Positions 1 through 8,552 of a DNA stretch of 64,000 nucleotides are shown here, one piece after another. A program made the position numbers and the translations under genes. Source of the DNA: Pirellula sp. (GTDB taxonomy: Bacteria; Planctomycetota; Planctomycetia; Pirellulales; PNKZ01); contig PNKZ01000006.1 in the NCBI GenBank assembly GCA_013822735.1, forward strand, positions 1-64,000, given 5' to 3'. The first letter of the stretch is position 1; every line of letters begins with the position of its first letter. The notes beneath the pieces are model-generated. The model did no database searches and had not been told where the DNA came from. It was given only the letters and a program-made list of their open reading frames with translations.

Positions 1-8
1 GTAGAGCT

Positions 9-28
9 CACCTGCGCGGCGGCAGGTG
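9..28. repeat. Short hairpin at left edge
   Basis: A 7-bp inverted repeat (cacctgc / gcaggtg) with a 6-nt GC loop. It may be the end of a terminator or a palindromic repeat belonging to a gene outside the window; there is no T-run after it. No coding sequence is supported between 1 and 88. Confidence 0.35.
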
Positions 29-88
29 CGTTCTGATCTCGGAAACGAGTATACGCCGCCGCGTCAGGTGGAGCGAATTGTTCGGCAC

Positions 89-451
89 TTAACCCTTTGG
101 GTCATACGCAAACGCTCCGACATACTCCAGCGAACAACACTCCGGACGCGCCAGTCGGTTGGGGGCAAAAGCACAAATAGCAGCATCAGCCAACTGTGCC
201 CCGTCTAAGGACGGCAGCCACTGGTTTGAGTACGACGCGCCTCCAAGGAGTTCCCGTAGCGGTACCGGCGACCCCGGCCTTGAATAGACTGCTTCGATGC
301 AGCCCGGCTCGTACCCCGACAAGTTGACTTCTCGAATGAACGACGATGGAACGCCATCGCCGTCCTCGGTGTAGGTCTTGTCGATGAAAGCCCGCATCTC
401 TTTGAATGAACGGAATCGGCCTGTCGAGATGAACACGTGAACCGTTTCCAT
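89..451 (-). CDS. Imm22-like immunity protein (DUF4284 type), orphan
   Basis: Predicted cytoplasmic antitoxin-type protein of about 120 residues. The N-terminus METVHVFISTGRF, the Ser-Phe segment after a DGDG turn, the P-(L/V)-x-ELL-x-GASYS stretch and the closing LEYVGAF resemble the Imm22 (DUF4284) family found in polymorphic-toxin loci. The open frame extends upstream to 562, but the ATG at 451 has a good GGAGG about 10 nt ahead and starts exactly where the family pattern starts, so I prefer it. No toxin, RHS or secretion gene is visible on either side, and the left neighbour is outside the window. The flanking DNA (about 530-600) is AT-richer than the rest, which suits a transferred gene. 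Family assignment is from memory of the motif pattern, not a search. Confidence 0.55.
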   Translation of the reverse strand: METVHVFISTGRFRSFKEMRAFIDKTYTEDGDGVPSSFIREVNLSGYEPGCIEAVYSRPGSPVPLRELLGGASYSNQWLPSLDGAQLADAAICAFAPNRLARPECCSLEYVGAFAYDPKG

Positions 452-699
452 TCGCCACTCGCCTCCGCCGCCGAACAGGTATTCGGCCGCCGATTTGCGG
501 TAAAACTTTGCCGCAAAAGTGCGGTCTAGTACGGATCTATCTAAGTCGATGCAGTATATCACGAAACAACTTAAGTAAAATTGCGACGTGCAATTGTCGT
601 GCTATACCGCACTGCGGGCCGTGCTAGGCCGCAGTCGTAACGCGGGTCTTCAGAATGGCACGAATGACTGTCCGTGCGTGGGAACGTCCACGCGTTCCG

Positions 700-2115
700 C
701 TACACCACTTCGCCGATCACTTGCCCGTCGCCCGCGACGTGTTGGGGGCGGCCTGAGGGGTCGGTGACCGTGGCGTGCGCGGGGTCGATGCCTATGCTCC
801 GATAGAGCGTGGCGACCACGTCGAGGTAGCGCACCGGGCGCGAGGTGACCGCCGCGCCGTAGCGGTCGGTCGCACCGAGTACTTGGCCGTGGCGCAGCCC
901 GCCGCCGGCGAGTAAGCACATGCCCGCGGCAGGCCAATGGTCGCGGCCGCCGCCGGAGTTGATCTTCGGCGTCCGGCCAAACTCGCCCCACACGACGATC
1001 GTCACGTCGTCGAGCATCCCGCGCTCCGCCAGATCGGTCGTGAAGGCGTGCAGCGCGTGATCGAGCGTCGGCAGCAGGAACTTCAATCGCGAGAAGTTGC
1101 CGCGGTGCGTATCGTAGTCGCTCAGCGACAAGCTCACGCAGCGCACGCCCGCCTCGATCAGTCGCCGCGCCAACAACAGCTTGCGCACCGCGCTCGGGCT
1201 GTCGCTCGTACCGACGTCGCCGGCCGAAAGCTGGAGATCATAGCGAGCCGCCGCGCGCGGGTCTTCGCGCGAGAGGTCCATCGCTTCGGCGAAGCGACCG
1301 GAGGTGAGAATGCCGACCGCCTGACGGTTGAAGCCGTCCATGGCCTGCATCATGTCGTCGGTCTCGAGGCGACGACGGAGTCCGTCGAGCCCGGAGAGAA
1401 GCCGGAGCCGGTCGTCGAGCCGACCGCGATTGAGGGCCGCGTTGAGTTCGTAACTCACGGCATGATTCGCGCCGCGCCGGGCGAGTTCCCCTTCCATGCC
1501 GGCTTCGAGCTTGCGGGCGAAGAGGTGCGAAATGTCGGGCCGGAACGGCTGATACGTCGGTCCGAGAAAGCCGGGGCGAGCGCTGTTGCGCACCAAGCCG
1601 CGCCCTTGGATGAGGTCGACGAACGGCGGCGCCGTGTCGGTTTGCTTTCCTTCGAGCTTGGCGACCACGCAACCGAGCGCCGGCCGGCCGCCGATGGCTT
1701 GCAAGTCGGCGGCGCGGAAGCCTGATTGCGTTTGGAAGGCATCGTGCGCGCCGGCCGAATCGGTGAGGGAGCGAATAAACGTGAAGCGATCGGCGATGGT
1801 CGCGAGCTTCGGCAGGAGCTCGCCGACTTCGAGGCCCGACAGATGGGTGGCGATGGGGCGAAACTCGCCGCGGATTTCCGTCGGAGCTTGCGGCTTGAGG
1901 TCGATCATATCCATGTGCGGCGGACCGCCGTCGAGATGGATATTCACTACGGCCTTGCGCGAAGAACCAACGCCCGCAGCCGCTTCGGCGCGCAGTAGAT
2001 CGGCCAACGAGATCCCCAGCGGCGCCAACATCCCGACGCTCAAGAACGAACGGCGCGACAGGCCCCACGGAGCAGGGCGAGCGTTCGGAGCAGGGGTGCC
2101 GACGAGGTTGCTCAT
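700..2115 (-). CDS. DUF1501 family Tat-exported protein
   Basis: A 471-residue member of the DUF1501 family, a planctomycete-enriched group related to the alkaline phosphatase/sulfatase fold and of unproven activity. The N-terminus carries a twin-arginine signal (SRRSFL at 20-25, then a hydrophobic stretch), so it is probably folded in the cytoplasm and exported by Tat. Typical motifs are visible: HLDGGPPHMDM near residue 60, a DTHRGNF segment, and GEFGRTPKIN followed by GGRDHW near the C-terminal third. In most planctomycetes DUF1501 genes sit next to a DUF1549/DUF1553 cytochrome-like partner; none is present here, so this copy stands alone. Family assignment is firm; substrate is unknown. 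Confidence 0.93.
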   Translation of the reverse strand: MSNLVGTPAPNARPAPWGLSRRSFLSVGMLAPLGISLADLLRAEAAAGVGSSRKAVVNIHLDGGPPHMDMIDLKPQAPTEIRGEFRPIATHLSGLEVGELLPKLATIADRFTFIRSLTDSAGAHDAFQTQSGFRAADLQAIGGRPALGCVVAKLEGKQTDTAPPFVDLIQGRGLVRNSARPGFLGPTYQPFRPDISHLFARKLEAGMEGELARRGANHAVSYELNAALNRGRLDDRLRLLSGLDGLRRRLETDDMMQAMDGFNRQAVGILTSGRFAEAMDLSREDPRAAARYDLQLSAGDVGTSDSPSAVRKLLLARRLIEAGVRCVSLSLSDYDTHRGNFSRLKFLLPTLDHALHAFTTDLAERGMLDDVTIVVWGEFGRTPKINSGGGRDHWPAAGMCLLAGGGLRHGQVLGATDRYGAAVTSRPVRYLDVVATLYRSIGIDPAHATVTDPSGRPQHVAGDGQVIGEVV

Positions 2116-2470
2116 CGCAAAACCTTGGTACGACGCGAGGGCGTTTCAGGGCAGGGGGGGACCGAGGCGGGCAGCGGGCAAGGAAGCGCAGGCGAAGATG
2201 CCTCTATTAGACCGACAATCGACGCAACAAGGCAAGTTTATTTAATCGCCGAGACGGCGCCCCGTGGGTGGCCCAGGTTGCTCGCAACCTGGGTCTACAA
2301 GAGGCCCAAGCAGTGGAGAGAGTGAACGGCGGAAGCCTCTCGTAAACCCTGGTTGCAAGCAACCAGGGCCACCCATGGACGCTGGTAGCCGTGCAAACAT
2401 CGCTTACGATCGGCGGCGGGACTATACTCGCGCTCGCACCCCCACAACTCCCACGCCGCGAGTCGTCGCC
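2116..2470. other. Intergenic spacer between divergent genes
   Basis: 355 nt between the divergently transcribed DUF1501 gene and the propeller protein. It must hold both promoters, but no convincing -35/-10 pair was recognised. The middle is occupied by a MITE-like inverted repeat (2265-2375). Confidence 0.6.
2265..2375. repeat. MITE/REP-like inverted repeat element
   Basis: Two 37-nt arms (2265-2301 and 2339-2375) are imperfect inverted copies (roughly 31 of 37 positions match by eye) around a 37-nt centre. Each arm contains its own small palindrome, GGTTGC-(TC/AA)-GCAACC, and the outer ends read TGGGTGGCCC / GGGCCACCCA. The whole could fold into a cruciform with two side hairpins. This looks like a non-autonomous palindromic repeat; no transposase is present in the window. 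Confidence 0.7.
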
Positions 2471-4060
2471 ATGACAGGCCCCTTTGCTGGTACGCCGTTT
2501 TCACGTCGCAAGCTTCTTGCCGCCGCTGCGAGCGCGGGCCTCGCCGGCACGATGTTGCCAGACTCCGGCCGGCGGCAGGCCTGTGCTTCGATTACGCCCG
2601 GCACGTTGCCCGCCGAGCCGCTGGAGATCGGGCATGAAGCGCAGTTTGTCTTCGATCTGCACACGGTCGATTGCACTTGGCACTTGCGCGAGAAGCAGGA
2701 GCCGATGCGGCGGGTGTTTCATACCTGCAAGAAGCATGGCGACGGGCCGCTTTTGACCGGCGACCAGCCGAGCCATTTCTGGGTCGTGCGCGATGCCGAC
2801 ACCGGGCTCTTTCGCATGTGGTATCAGCTTAACCACAAAGTGCCGCATCCCGACGAGCAACGAAAAGGGCAATCGACCTACGAGACCTACTTGGCGTATG
2901 CCGAAAGCCGCGACGGGCTCGCCTGGGAACGGCCGCATCTCGATCTCTTTAAAGAAGTCGGCGAGAAGCAGCTTCCGCGCAACTGCGTGCTCTATCGACC
3001 GAAGGCGGCGCGCAATGCCTTCGATACGCCGCAGATTGTGGAAGTGCCCGAAGCCGATCGCCGCGGTTACCGCTACCTGATGCTGTATCTCGGCACAGGC
3101 CCGGACAGCCCGCGCCGCATGATTCGGCTGGTCGGCTCGCACGACGGCATTCGCTGGGACCTCGATCACGATCAGCTCATTTGCGAACTCGGCAGCGATC
3201 ACGCGAACTGCATCGTCTACAACCCGGAGCGCAAGGAGTACGACCTCTACCTGCGCGCAAAGAACCTTTATCTGGCGATCGGCCAAGGAAAAGATCGGCT
3301 GGAATCCGGTCAATCGCGGCGCGGCGTCGCGCGGATGGCGAGCCCGACGCTGTGGACCGAGTGGAAGTCGCAACCTCAAACGATCATGGTGCCCGACGAA
3401 CTCGATGCTGCTTCGGGCTACAACCTGTTCTACGGCATGCCGGTGCAGCGGCGCCACGGTATCTACTGGGGCTTTCTGCAATCGTTTCGCTTGAACGATT
3501 TCATGCACGCGGAATTGACCTGGAGCCGCGACGGCGTGCAATTCGAGCGCTTTCCGACGCGGCCGAAGTTGATCGACTATGGTCCCGACGGCAGCTGGGA
3601 CGACACCATGATCTTGGCCTGCCCCAACTGGATCGAGGTCGGCGACGAGTGGTGGGTGTATTACAACGGCTGGGACGGCCCGCACGGAACGACGGAGCGC
3701 ACCGGGGGTATCGGCTTGGCAAAGATTCGCAAGGAGGGCTACATCTCGCAGCGCGGGCCGGCGGGAGGAGGCGTGGTCTGCACCCGCAGCCTGCGCTGGC
3801 CGGGGGGCGACTTGATTGTGAATGCCGACGCGCACGAAGGGGAGCTCCGCGTACGCGTGTCCGACGTCGCGCGCAAGCCGATTGCAGGCTTTAACTACGA
3901 CGACGGACCGACGTTTCAAGGAGACTCGGTGGCGCAGACGATTCGGTGGCAGGATCGCTCGCTGGACGAGCTCAAGGGGCAGGTCGTGCGTCTGGAATTC
4001 CAGTTGAAGAGCGCCGACTTGTATACGTTTCGGGCCGTGGCGGGGAAGACGCGGGGTTAG
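2471..4060 (+). CDS. Tat-exported beta-propeller protein, GH32/GH43-like
   Basis: A 529-residue protein with a twin-arginine signal (SRRKLL at residues 11-16, then AAAASAGLAG), so probably exported. The mature part has repeated propeller-blade signatures of glycoside hydrolase clans: Asp-rich strand turns such as RDADTGLFRMWY, ESRDGLAWERP, SHDGIRWD and WSRDGVQFERF. A C-terminal beta-sandwich-like region (LIVNADAHEGELRVRV) follows. Such proteins are numerous in planctomycetes and are usually annotated as GH32-like or sialidase-like; true activity is unknown. I start at 2471 because the Tat signal begins there; the frame runs upstream to 2264 only through the inverted repeat. Likely role: polysaccharide degradation in the periplasm. 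Confidence 0.75.
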   Translation: MTGPFAGTPFSRRKLLAAAASAGLAGTMLPDSGRRQACASITPGTLPAEPLEIGHEAQFVFDLHTVDCTWHLREKQEPMRRVFHTCKKHGDGPLLTGDQPSHFWVVRDADTGLFRMWYQLNHKVPHPDEQRKGQSTYETYLAYAESRDGLAWERPHLDLFKEVGEKQLPRNCVLYRPKAARNAFDTPQIVEVPEADRRGYRYLMLYLGTGPDSPRRMIRLVGSHDGIRWDLDHDQLICELGSDHANCIVYNPERKEYDLYLRAKNLYLAIGQGKDRLESGQSRRGVARMASPTLWTEWKSQPQTIMVPDELDAASGYNLFYGMPVQRRHGIYWGFLQSFRLNDFMHAELTWSRDGVQFERFPTRPKLIDYGPDGSWDDTMILACPNWIEVGDEWWVYYNGWDGPHGTTERTGGIGLAKIRKEGYISQRGPAGGGVVCTRSLRWPGGDLIVNADAHEGELRVRVSDVARKPIAGFNYDDGPTFQGDSVAQTIRWQDRSLDELKGQVVRLEFQLKSADLYTFRAVAGKTRG

Positions 4061-4168
4061 GTGCTGGCGTCGTAGGCGGGCGTCAGGGGCGGGCGGCAGA
4101 GGGAATTTTCTTGCCGGTCGCGAAATGGGTGCGGAACCTTTGCCCGGCGGCGGCGTTTGATACTTATG

Positions 4169-4178
4169 ACGTATACGT
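4169..4178. promoter_or_regulatory. Possible MarR operator palindrome
   Basis: A perfect 10-bp palindrome acgtatacgt lies 35 nt before the MarR start codon in a locally AT-rich stretch. MarR proteins often bind palindromes in their own promoters, so autoregulation is plausible, but no binding motif is known for this protein. Confidence 0.3.
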
Positions 4179-4213
4179 ACTATTTAGATGCGGGTTGATT
4201 TGCGGAGTGCGCG

Positions 4214-4714
4214 ATGCTCGACGGTCATGCTTGGGCCATGTTGCTGCGAACCGCTTATCTTGCCGTGCATCGCGCGGCCGACGCCGTGATGGCCCTGCAC
4301 CGACTCACGGCCGATCAGTTCGTGTTGCTCACGCTCTTAGCCGAGTGCGACGGCGTGATGCAGCAGGACCTGGTGCGACGGAGCGGCTCCGACCCGAACA
4401 CGGTGCGCGCGATGCTGGTGCTGTTGGAACGGCGGGGGCTTGTGCGTCGCCGAGCGCATGCCGACGACGGCCGAGCACGGAGCGTCGAACTCACGGCGCG
4501 GGGCAGGTCGTTGCAGACCACGCTCTGGAAAACGTCGGCGGCGTTGCGCAGCCGAGTCACCGCCGCGATCCCCGCCGGAGCGCGATCGGCGATGGAAGCC
4601 GCGCTGCGAAGCTTGGCCGCGATCGCGGATGTGGAGGCGACGCCGACCGAAGCGAAGCGCCCCAACTCGACACGGCGACCGGCCCGACGTAAGCCGACCG
4701 CGGCGTCGAAATAG
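4214..4714 (+). CDS. MarR family transcriptional regulator
   Basis: A 166-residue winged-helix DNA-binding protein. The core has the MarR layout: a first dimerisation helix, then LTADQFVLLTLL, a recognition helix region QQDLVRRSGSDPNTVRAML, the LERRGLVRR turn and a beta-wing with ADDGRARSVELTARG. The C-terminal tail is Lys/Arg/Pro rich, which may add nonspecific DNA contact. The ATG at 4214 is preceded by GGAG at a 7-nt spacing. It stands just upstream of the secreted esterase gene (65 nt gap, same strand), so it could regulate that gene or itself; the ligand is unknown. Confidence 0.88.
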   Translation: MLDGHAWAMLLRTAYLAVHRAADAVMALHRLTADQFVLLTLLAECDGVMQQDLVRRSGSDPNTVRAMLVLLERRGLVRRRAHADDGRARSVELTARGRSLQTTLWKTSAALRSRVTAAIPAGARSAMEAALRSLAAIADVEATPTEAKRPNSTRRPARRKPTAASK

Positions 4715-4778
4715 CTCGACCTGCGACGCTAGCTGATCTATATCAAGTTCCCACTAACAACCTGACGAGAGCCGACCC

Positions 4779-5879
4779 ATGACACGCCTGAACCGTTTGC
4801 AGACCGCCGTATGGATGATCCCCCTCGCGCTCGCGGCGGCGGTCGTCGCAAGTGCCCAAGACGCACAGCCGCGGCCCGCCCAGAATCGCCCGGCCGGCGG
4901 TCGCCCGATTCCGCCGCAGATTCTGAAGCTGTTCGACCGCGACGGCGACGGCAAGCTCAACGCCGAAGAAGAAGGGACGTTTCGCGAAGCTCTACGCAAG
5001 CGACAAGCCGGTGGCGCGCCTGGGCGTCCGACAACAGGCGGTATGCAGCGACGGATACCCGAAGACACGCAGACGTATCGCGACGTGCGTTACGGGCCGC
5101 ACGAAACGCGGAACGTTTATGATCTCTACGTGCCGAAGCAGAAAGGCGAGGCGAAGGATGCGAAGCCGTTGCCGCTGGTGATTTGGATTCACGGCGGCGG
5201 CTGGCAGAACGGCGCGAAAGGAGCAGGGGGCCCGGCGACGGCGTTGCTCGAGCAAGGGTTCGCGGTCGCCGCGATCAACTACCGACTCAGCGGCGATGCG
5301 ATCTTTCCGGCGCAGATTCACGATTGCAAAGCGGCCGTGCGGCACCTGCGCGCCAAATCGAAGGAATACGGCATCGATCCGGAGCGTTTCGGCGTCTGGG
5401 GCTCGTCGGCCGGAGGTCACTTGGTGGCGCTCGTCGGCACCTCGGGCGACGTGAAGGAGCTTGAAGGGGACGTCGGCGATTTCACGAGCGTGTCGAGCCG
5501 GGTGCAAGCGGTATGCGACTGGTTTGGTCCGACCGATCTCGCGAAAATGGGAGGCCGACACAACGACGCCGAATCACCGGAATCAAAGCTGCTTGGCGGT
5601 GCGGTGCAAGAAAACCTCGATCGCGTGGCGAGGGCCAATCCCATCACGTACGTTTCCGCCGACGATCCGGCGTTTCTGATTCAACACGGCGACAAAGACC
5701 CGGTCGTGCCGTACAGCCAAAGCGAGTTGCTTCGCGACGCCTTGGAAGAGGCGAAAGTGCCCGTGACGCTTGTCTGCATCGAAGGGGCAGGGCATGGCGG
5801 CGCCGAGTTCAACGAGCCGGAAACGCAGCGGCAAGTCTTGGAGTTTTTCCAGAAGCAACTTGGCGGCAAGAACGACTAG
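4779..5879 (+). CDS. Secreted alpha/beta-hydrolase (esterase) with EF-hand
   Basis: A 366-residue exported carboxylesterase-like enzyme. Residues 1-27 form a signal peptide ending in ASAQ. An EF-hand calcium loop follows at 53-64 (DRDGDGKLNAEE), then an alpha/beta-hydrolase domain of the BD-FAE/lipase type: oxyanion motif HGGGW (138-142), nucleophile elbow GSSAG with Ser210, a late acid in HGDKDPVVP and the catalytic His in GAGHGG. The combination of a short N-terminal EF-hand segment and this esterase is common in planctomycete exported enzymes. Substrate is probably an acylated or aromatic ester of plant or algal polysaccharide, but that is inference. The downstream gene is convergent with only 3 nt between the stops. 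Confidence 0.88.
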   Translation: MTRLNRLQTAVWMIPLALAAAVVASAQDAQPRPAQNRPAGGRPIPPQILKLFDRDGDGKLNAEEEGTFREALRKRQAGGAPGRPTTGGMQRRIPEDTQTYRDVRYGPHETRNVYDLYVPKQKGEAKDAKPLPLVIWIHGGGWQNGAKGAGGPATALLEQGFAVAAINYRLSGDAIFPAQIHDCKAAVRHLRAKSKEYGIDPERFGVWGSSAGGHLVALVGTSGDVKELEGDVGDFTSVSSRVQAVCDWFGPTDLAKMGGRHNDAESPESKLLGGAVQENLDRVARANPITYVSADDPAFLIQHGDKDPVVPYSQSELLRDALEEAKVPVTLVCIEGAGHGGAEFNEPETQRQVLEFFQKQLGGKND

Positions 5880-5882
5880 CCG

Positions 5883-6887
5883 CTAGGAAGATCGAACGGG
5901 CCGATCGGGAGACCAACCGCCCGTGACGGGGCGCCAATCGCCGGGCCCGAGAAAACGTGCGGCGAGTTCTTCGAGTCCAAAACCGAGGTGCTCTTCCGCG
6001 GACGCCTGCCCGGCGTCTTCGACTTGGGCATGACGCAGAAACTCGACAAAGCGCTCTTGCCGACCACGTACGAAGCCGAACCAACGGGGCTGGTGTTCGC
6101 TGACTAAGAGATGCAACATCACCACGGCCAGTTGATAACACAGCGATTGCACGCCTCCCGCGGCGCTAAAACCTTCGCCAAACCAAAACGTCCCCAAGCC
6201 GCGCATGCGCCAATAACGCCGATGTTTTTTCGCCTGCTTGGGATCGAGCAACAATCCGTAGCCGCCGCCGATGCTCACTTCAAACATCTGCGCCAGGCCC
6301 TCCTCGATCCAAAGCGGCAGCTTATGCCCGCCGAGCACCGCGTGGGTCAGCTCATGCGCGAGCGTCGGCCCTAGCGAATGGCCGACGAAGGTGTGCACCG
6401 CGATGTGCGGATAGCCTGCCGAAAGGTACATGCCGCCGCTCATACCGAAGGTCCCTTCCCCGTAGAAGTCGGAGACATAGCGGTAGTAATCGTCGTCGTT
6501 GCCCCAAATTAGCACAGCCAGCTTTCCGGGCGACTGCAACTCTGCGAAGTGCGGCATCGTCATATAGATGTCGTGGTAATACGACTCCGCTTGCCGACTC
6601 GCGCTTCGTACCACCGATCCTTCGCGCGGGCCGAAAACGTAGAAGAATTTCGACTCTACCCACGCATAGTCGGGACATGTGTCGCAAAGTTGATCAAGCC
6701 ATTGCGTGACCGCGTCGTTCCATGCGGCGATCTTTTCGTCCTCCGGGCGAATCGTCTCCAAATGCCTCTCGACAAGATCCCAATTCGGCCGCGGAAGTTC
6801 CTCGCGCCATTCCATGGAGCGGGATAGGTCGATGCGCATCGGGGCGAACCGTAGTTGGCGATGAAAACCCAAAAGTGACTCGCGCAT
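5883..6887 (-). CDS. Gluzincin-like metallopeptidase (HELTH)
   Basis: A 334-residue protein with a zinc-metallopeptidase signature: HELTH at 178-182 (HExxH) followed by [11 protein letters not shown], where Glu196 would be the third zinc ligand. This spacing and the WxxEGLA motif match the peptidase MA-like (gluzincin) group. No signal peptide is obvious, so it may act in the cytoplasm, or the start may be misplaced; an alternative Met lies at residue 17 and neither start has a clear Shine-Dalgarno. The N-terminal half (1-130) has no recognised domain. It is divergent from tgt with an 80-nt gap. Function unknown beyond probable peptidase. Confidence 0.7.
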   Translation of the reverse strand: MRESLLGFHRQLRFAPMRIDLSRSMEWREELPRPNWDLVERHLETIRPEDEKIAAWNDAVTQWLDQLCDTCPDYAWVESKFFYVFGPREGSVVRSASRQAESYYHDIYMTMPHFAELQSPGKLAVLIWGNDDDYYRYVSDFYGEGTFGMSGGMYLSAGYPHIAVHTFVGHSLGPTLAHELTHAVLGGHKLPLWIEEGLAQMFEVSIGGGYGLLLDPKQAKKHRRYWRMRGLGTFWFGEGFSAAGGVQSLCYQLAVVMLHLLVSEHQPRWFGFVRGRQERFVEFLRHAQVEDAGQASAEEHLGFGLEELAARFLGPGDWRPVTGGWSPDRPVRSS

Positions 6888-6966
6888 CGCAAGTATGCGA
6901 GCCCGATCTTGCCCAAGACGTTATATTGATCGCTTCGCCATTACAAGCAATTCGATAAACGCCGCC

Positions 6967-8133
6967 ATGCCTCGCTTTTCATTTCGTTTCGATCTCCGTT
7001 CCGTCGACCCGACGACCCGGGCCCGGCGCGGCACGTTTCACACGCCGCATGGGCCGGTGGAAACGCCGACCTTCATGCCGGTGGGCACGCAAGGCACGGT
7101 GAAGGGGATCACCGCCGACCAACTGCGCGCAACCGATGCGCAAATGGTGCTCGGCAATACGTATCACCTAGCGCTCCGTCCCGGCGAAGAGACCGTGCGG
7201 GCGCTCGGCGGCTTGCACAAGTTCATGCTGTGGGACGGGCCGATCCTCACCGATAGCGGCGGCTTTCAACTTTTCAGCTTGGCCCAAATGACGAAGGTCA
7301 CCGAGGCTGAAGCCGTATTTCGCTCGCACATCGACGGCAGCTTGGTGCATCTTTCACCGGAGCGGGCCGTCGCGATTCAAGAAGCGCTTGGGAGCGATGT
7401 TGCGATGGTGCTCGATCATGTAGTGGCATTACCCGCCACGGACGAAGTGATCGACGATGCGATGGAGCGCACGATCCGTTGGGCGGTACGTTGTCAGAAG
7501 GCCGCCGCGCGCGACGACCAGGCGCAGTTCGCCATCGTTCAAGGAGGCCTCGATCCGGGGCGCCGCGTGCGATGTGCGGAACGCCTCGCAGAGCTCGATT
7601 TCCCCGGTTATGCGATCGGCGGCCTGAGCGTGGGAGAACCTCCCGCAGAAATGTACGCGGTGCTCGACGTCGTTACTCCGGTGATGCCGCGCGAGAAGCC
7701 GCGATACTTAATGGGCGTCGGGACGCCGCTCGACTTGCTCGAGGCGATTCATCGCGGGGTCGACCTTTTCGATTGCGTGATGCCGACGCGCAACGGCCGC
7801 AACGCGTTGGCCTTCACCGACCAAGGGCAAGTGCGGCTGCGCAACAAGGTGCACGAGCGGGACGATCGACCGCTCGAGGAAGGCTGCCCTTGTCCGGCAT
7901 GTCGACATAGCCGGGGCTATCTACGGCATCTGTTTATGGCGGGAGAAATGCTCGGGCCCATTCTCCTCTCGATTCACAACGTAACGTACTACGAGCGGCT
8001 CACGACTGCGGCCCGCGCGGCGATTGAAGCCGGCAAGTACCAAGAGTTCTATGAACGGCGTTCGGCGGTGTGGCGCAAGCAGCTTGCCGAGAAGGGGAAC
8101 GGCAAGGCCGCCGGTGCGGAGATCCTTCCATGA
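6967..8133 (+). CDS. tgt: Queuine/preQ1 tRNA-ribosyltransferase
   Basis: A 388-residue tRNA-guanine transglycosylase, which exchanges guanine-34 of GUN-anticodon tRNAs for preQ1. Family motifs are all visible: [19 protein letters not shown], the first active Asp in LTDSGGFQ, the substrate loop [13 protein letters not shown], the nucleophile region [11 protein letters not shown], and the zinc site CPCPAC followed by a conserved His near the C-terminus. I place the start at 6967 where the family homology starts (MPRFSFRF); an in-frame extension to 6895 has no similarity. Its stop overlaps the next start (ATGA), so translation is coupled to the small membrane protein. tgt-yajC-secDF is a classic bacterial cluster and is largely kept here. 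No other queuosine gene is in the window. Confidence 0.97.
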   Translation: MPRFSFRFDLRSVDPTTRARRGTFHTPHGPVETPTFMPVGTQGTVKGITADQLRATDAQMVLGNTYHLALRPGEETVRALGGLHKFMLWDGPILTDSGGFQLFSLAQMTKVTEAEAVFRSHIDGSLVHLSPERAVAIQEALGSDVAMVLDHVVALPATDEVIDDAMERTIRWAVRCQKAAARDDQAQFAIVQGGLDPGRRVRCAERLAELDFPGYAIGGLSVGEPPAEMYAVLDVVTPVMPREKPRYLMGVGTPLDLLEAIHRGVDLFDCVMPTRNGRNALAFTDQGQVRLRNKVHERDDRPLEEGCPCPACRHSRGYLRHLFMAGEMLGPILLSIHNVTYYERLTTAARAAIEAGKYQEFYERRSAVWRKQLAEKGNGKAAGAEILP

Positions 8134-8414
8134 ATGAAGCATCCTCCAGTTCGCGGCCGGCAAAACCGGGCGACAAACGAAAGATTCCGCTCGGGCCGAT
8201 CGGCATCGGCATCGTCGGCGGGGGATTACTCGGCGCACTCTTGGCATGGGGAATCATCGCCATTGTCCAGTCGAACCGGCTGGCAGCGCAACGTGCGGAA
8301 ACCGAGGCTATAGAAGCCGAAGCCGTTCGCCTGGGGGAACTGGAAAAGGCGCGTCGGGAGGGCGAGGCGAACTCCGAATGGCGTCGCTGGGCGACGCAGG
8401 AGCGCGCTCCTTGA
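8130..8414 (+). CDS. Small single-pass membrane protein
   Basis: A 94-residue protein whose ATG overlaps the tgt stop codon (ATGA), so it is almost certainly co-translated with tgt. It has a hydrophilic Lys/Pro N-terminus, one Gly-rich membrane segment (about residues 22-46) and a charged Glu/Arg-rich helical tail that could form a coiled coil. No family was recognised. The position between tgt and the kinase in a sec-type cluster suggests a membrane role, but that is guilt by association. Confidence 0.7.
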   Translation: MNEASSSSRPAKPGDKRKIPLGPIGIGIVGGGLLGALLAWGIIAIVQSNRLAAQRAETEAIEAEAVRLGELEKARREGEANSEWRRWATQERAP

Positions 8415-8552
8415 CCTTCCCACTCCGAAGAAATCTGCAGATTTTACAGCTTCACCCCCCTCATAATAATTGCCGGCTGGTTAGGAAGTGGTCAGAATAG
8501 GTCGGCGGAGTAGTCCACTTTTCCCCGTCGCACTCCCATAACGGCCGCTTCC

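Noticed and set aside
2501-3919. 472-residue antisense frame over the propeller gene
   Set aside because: Shadow frame with no signal or motif; sense strand has Tat signal and propeller blades.
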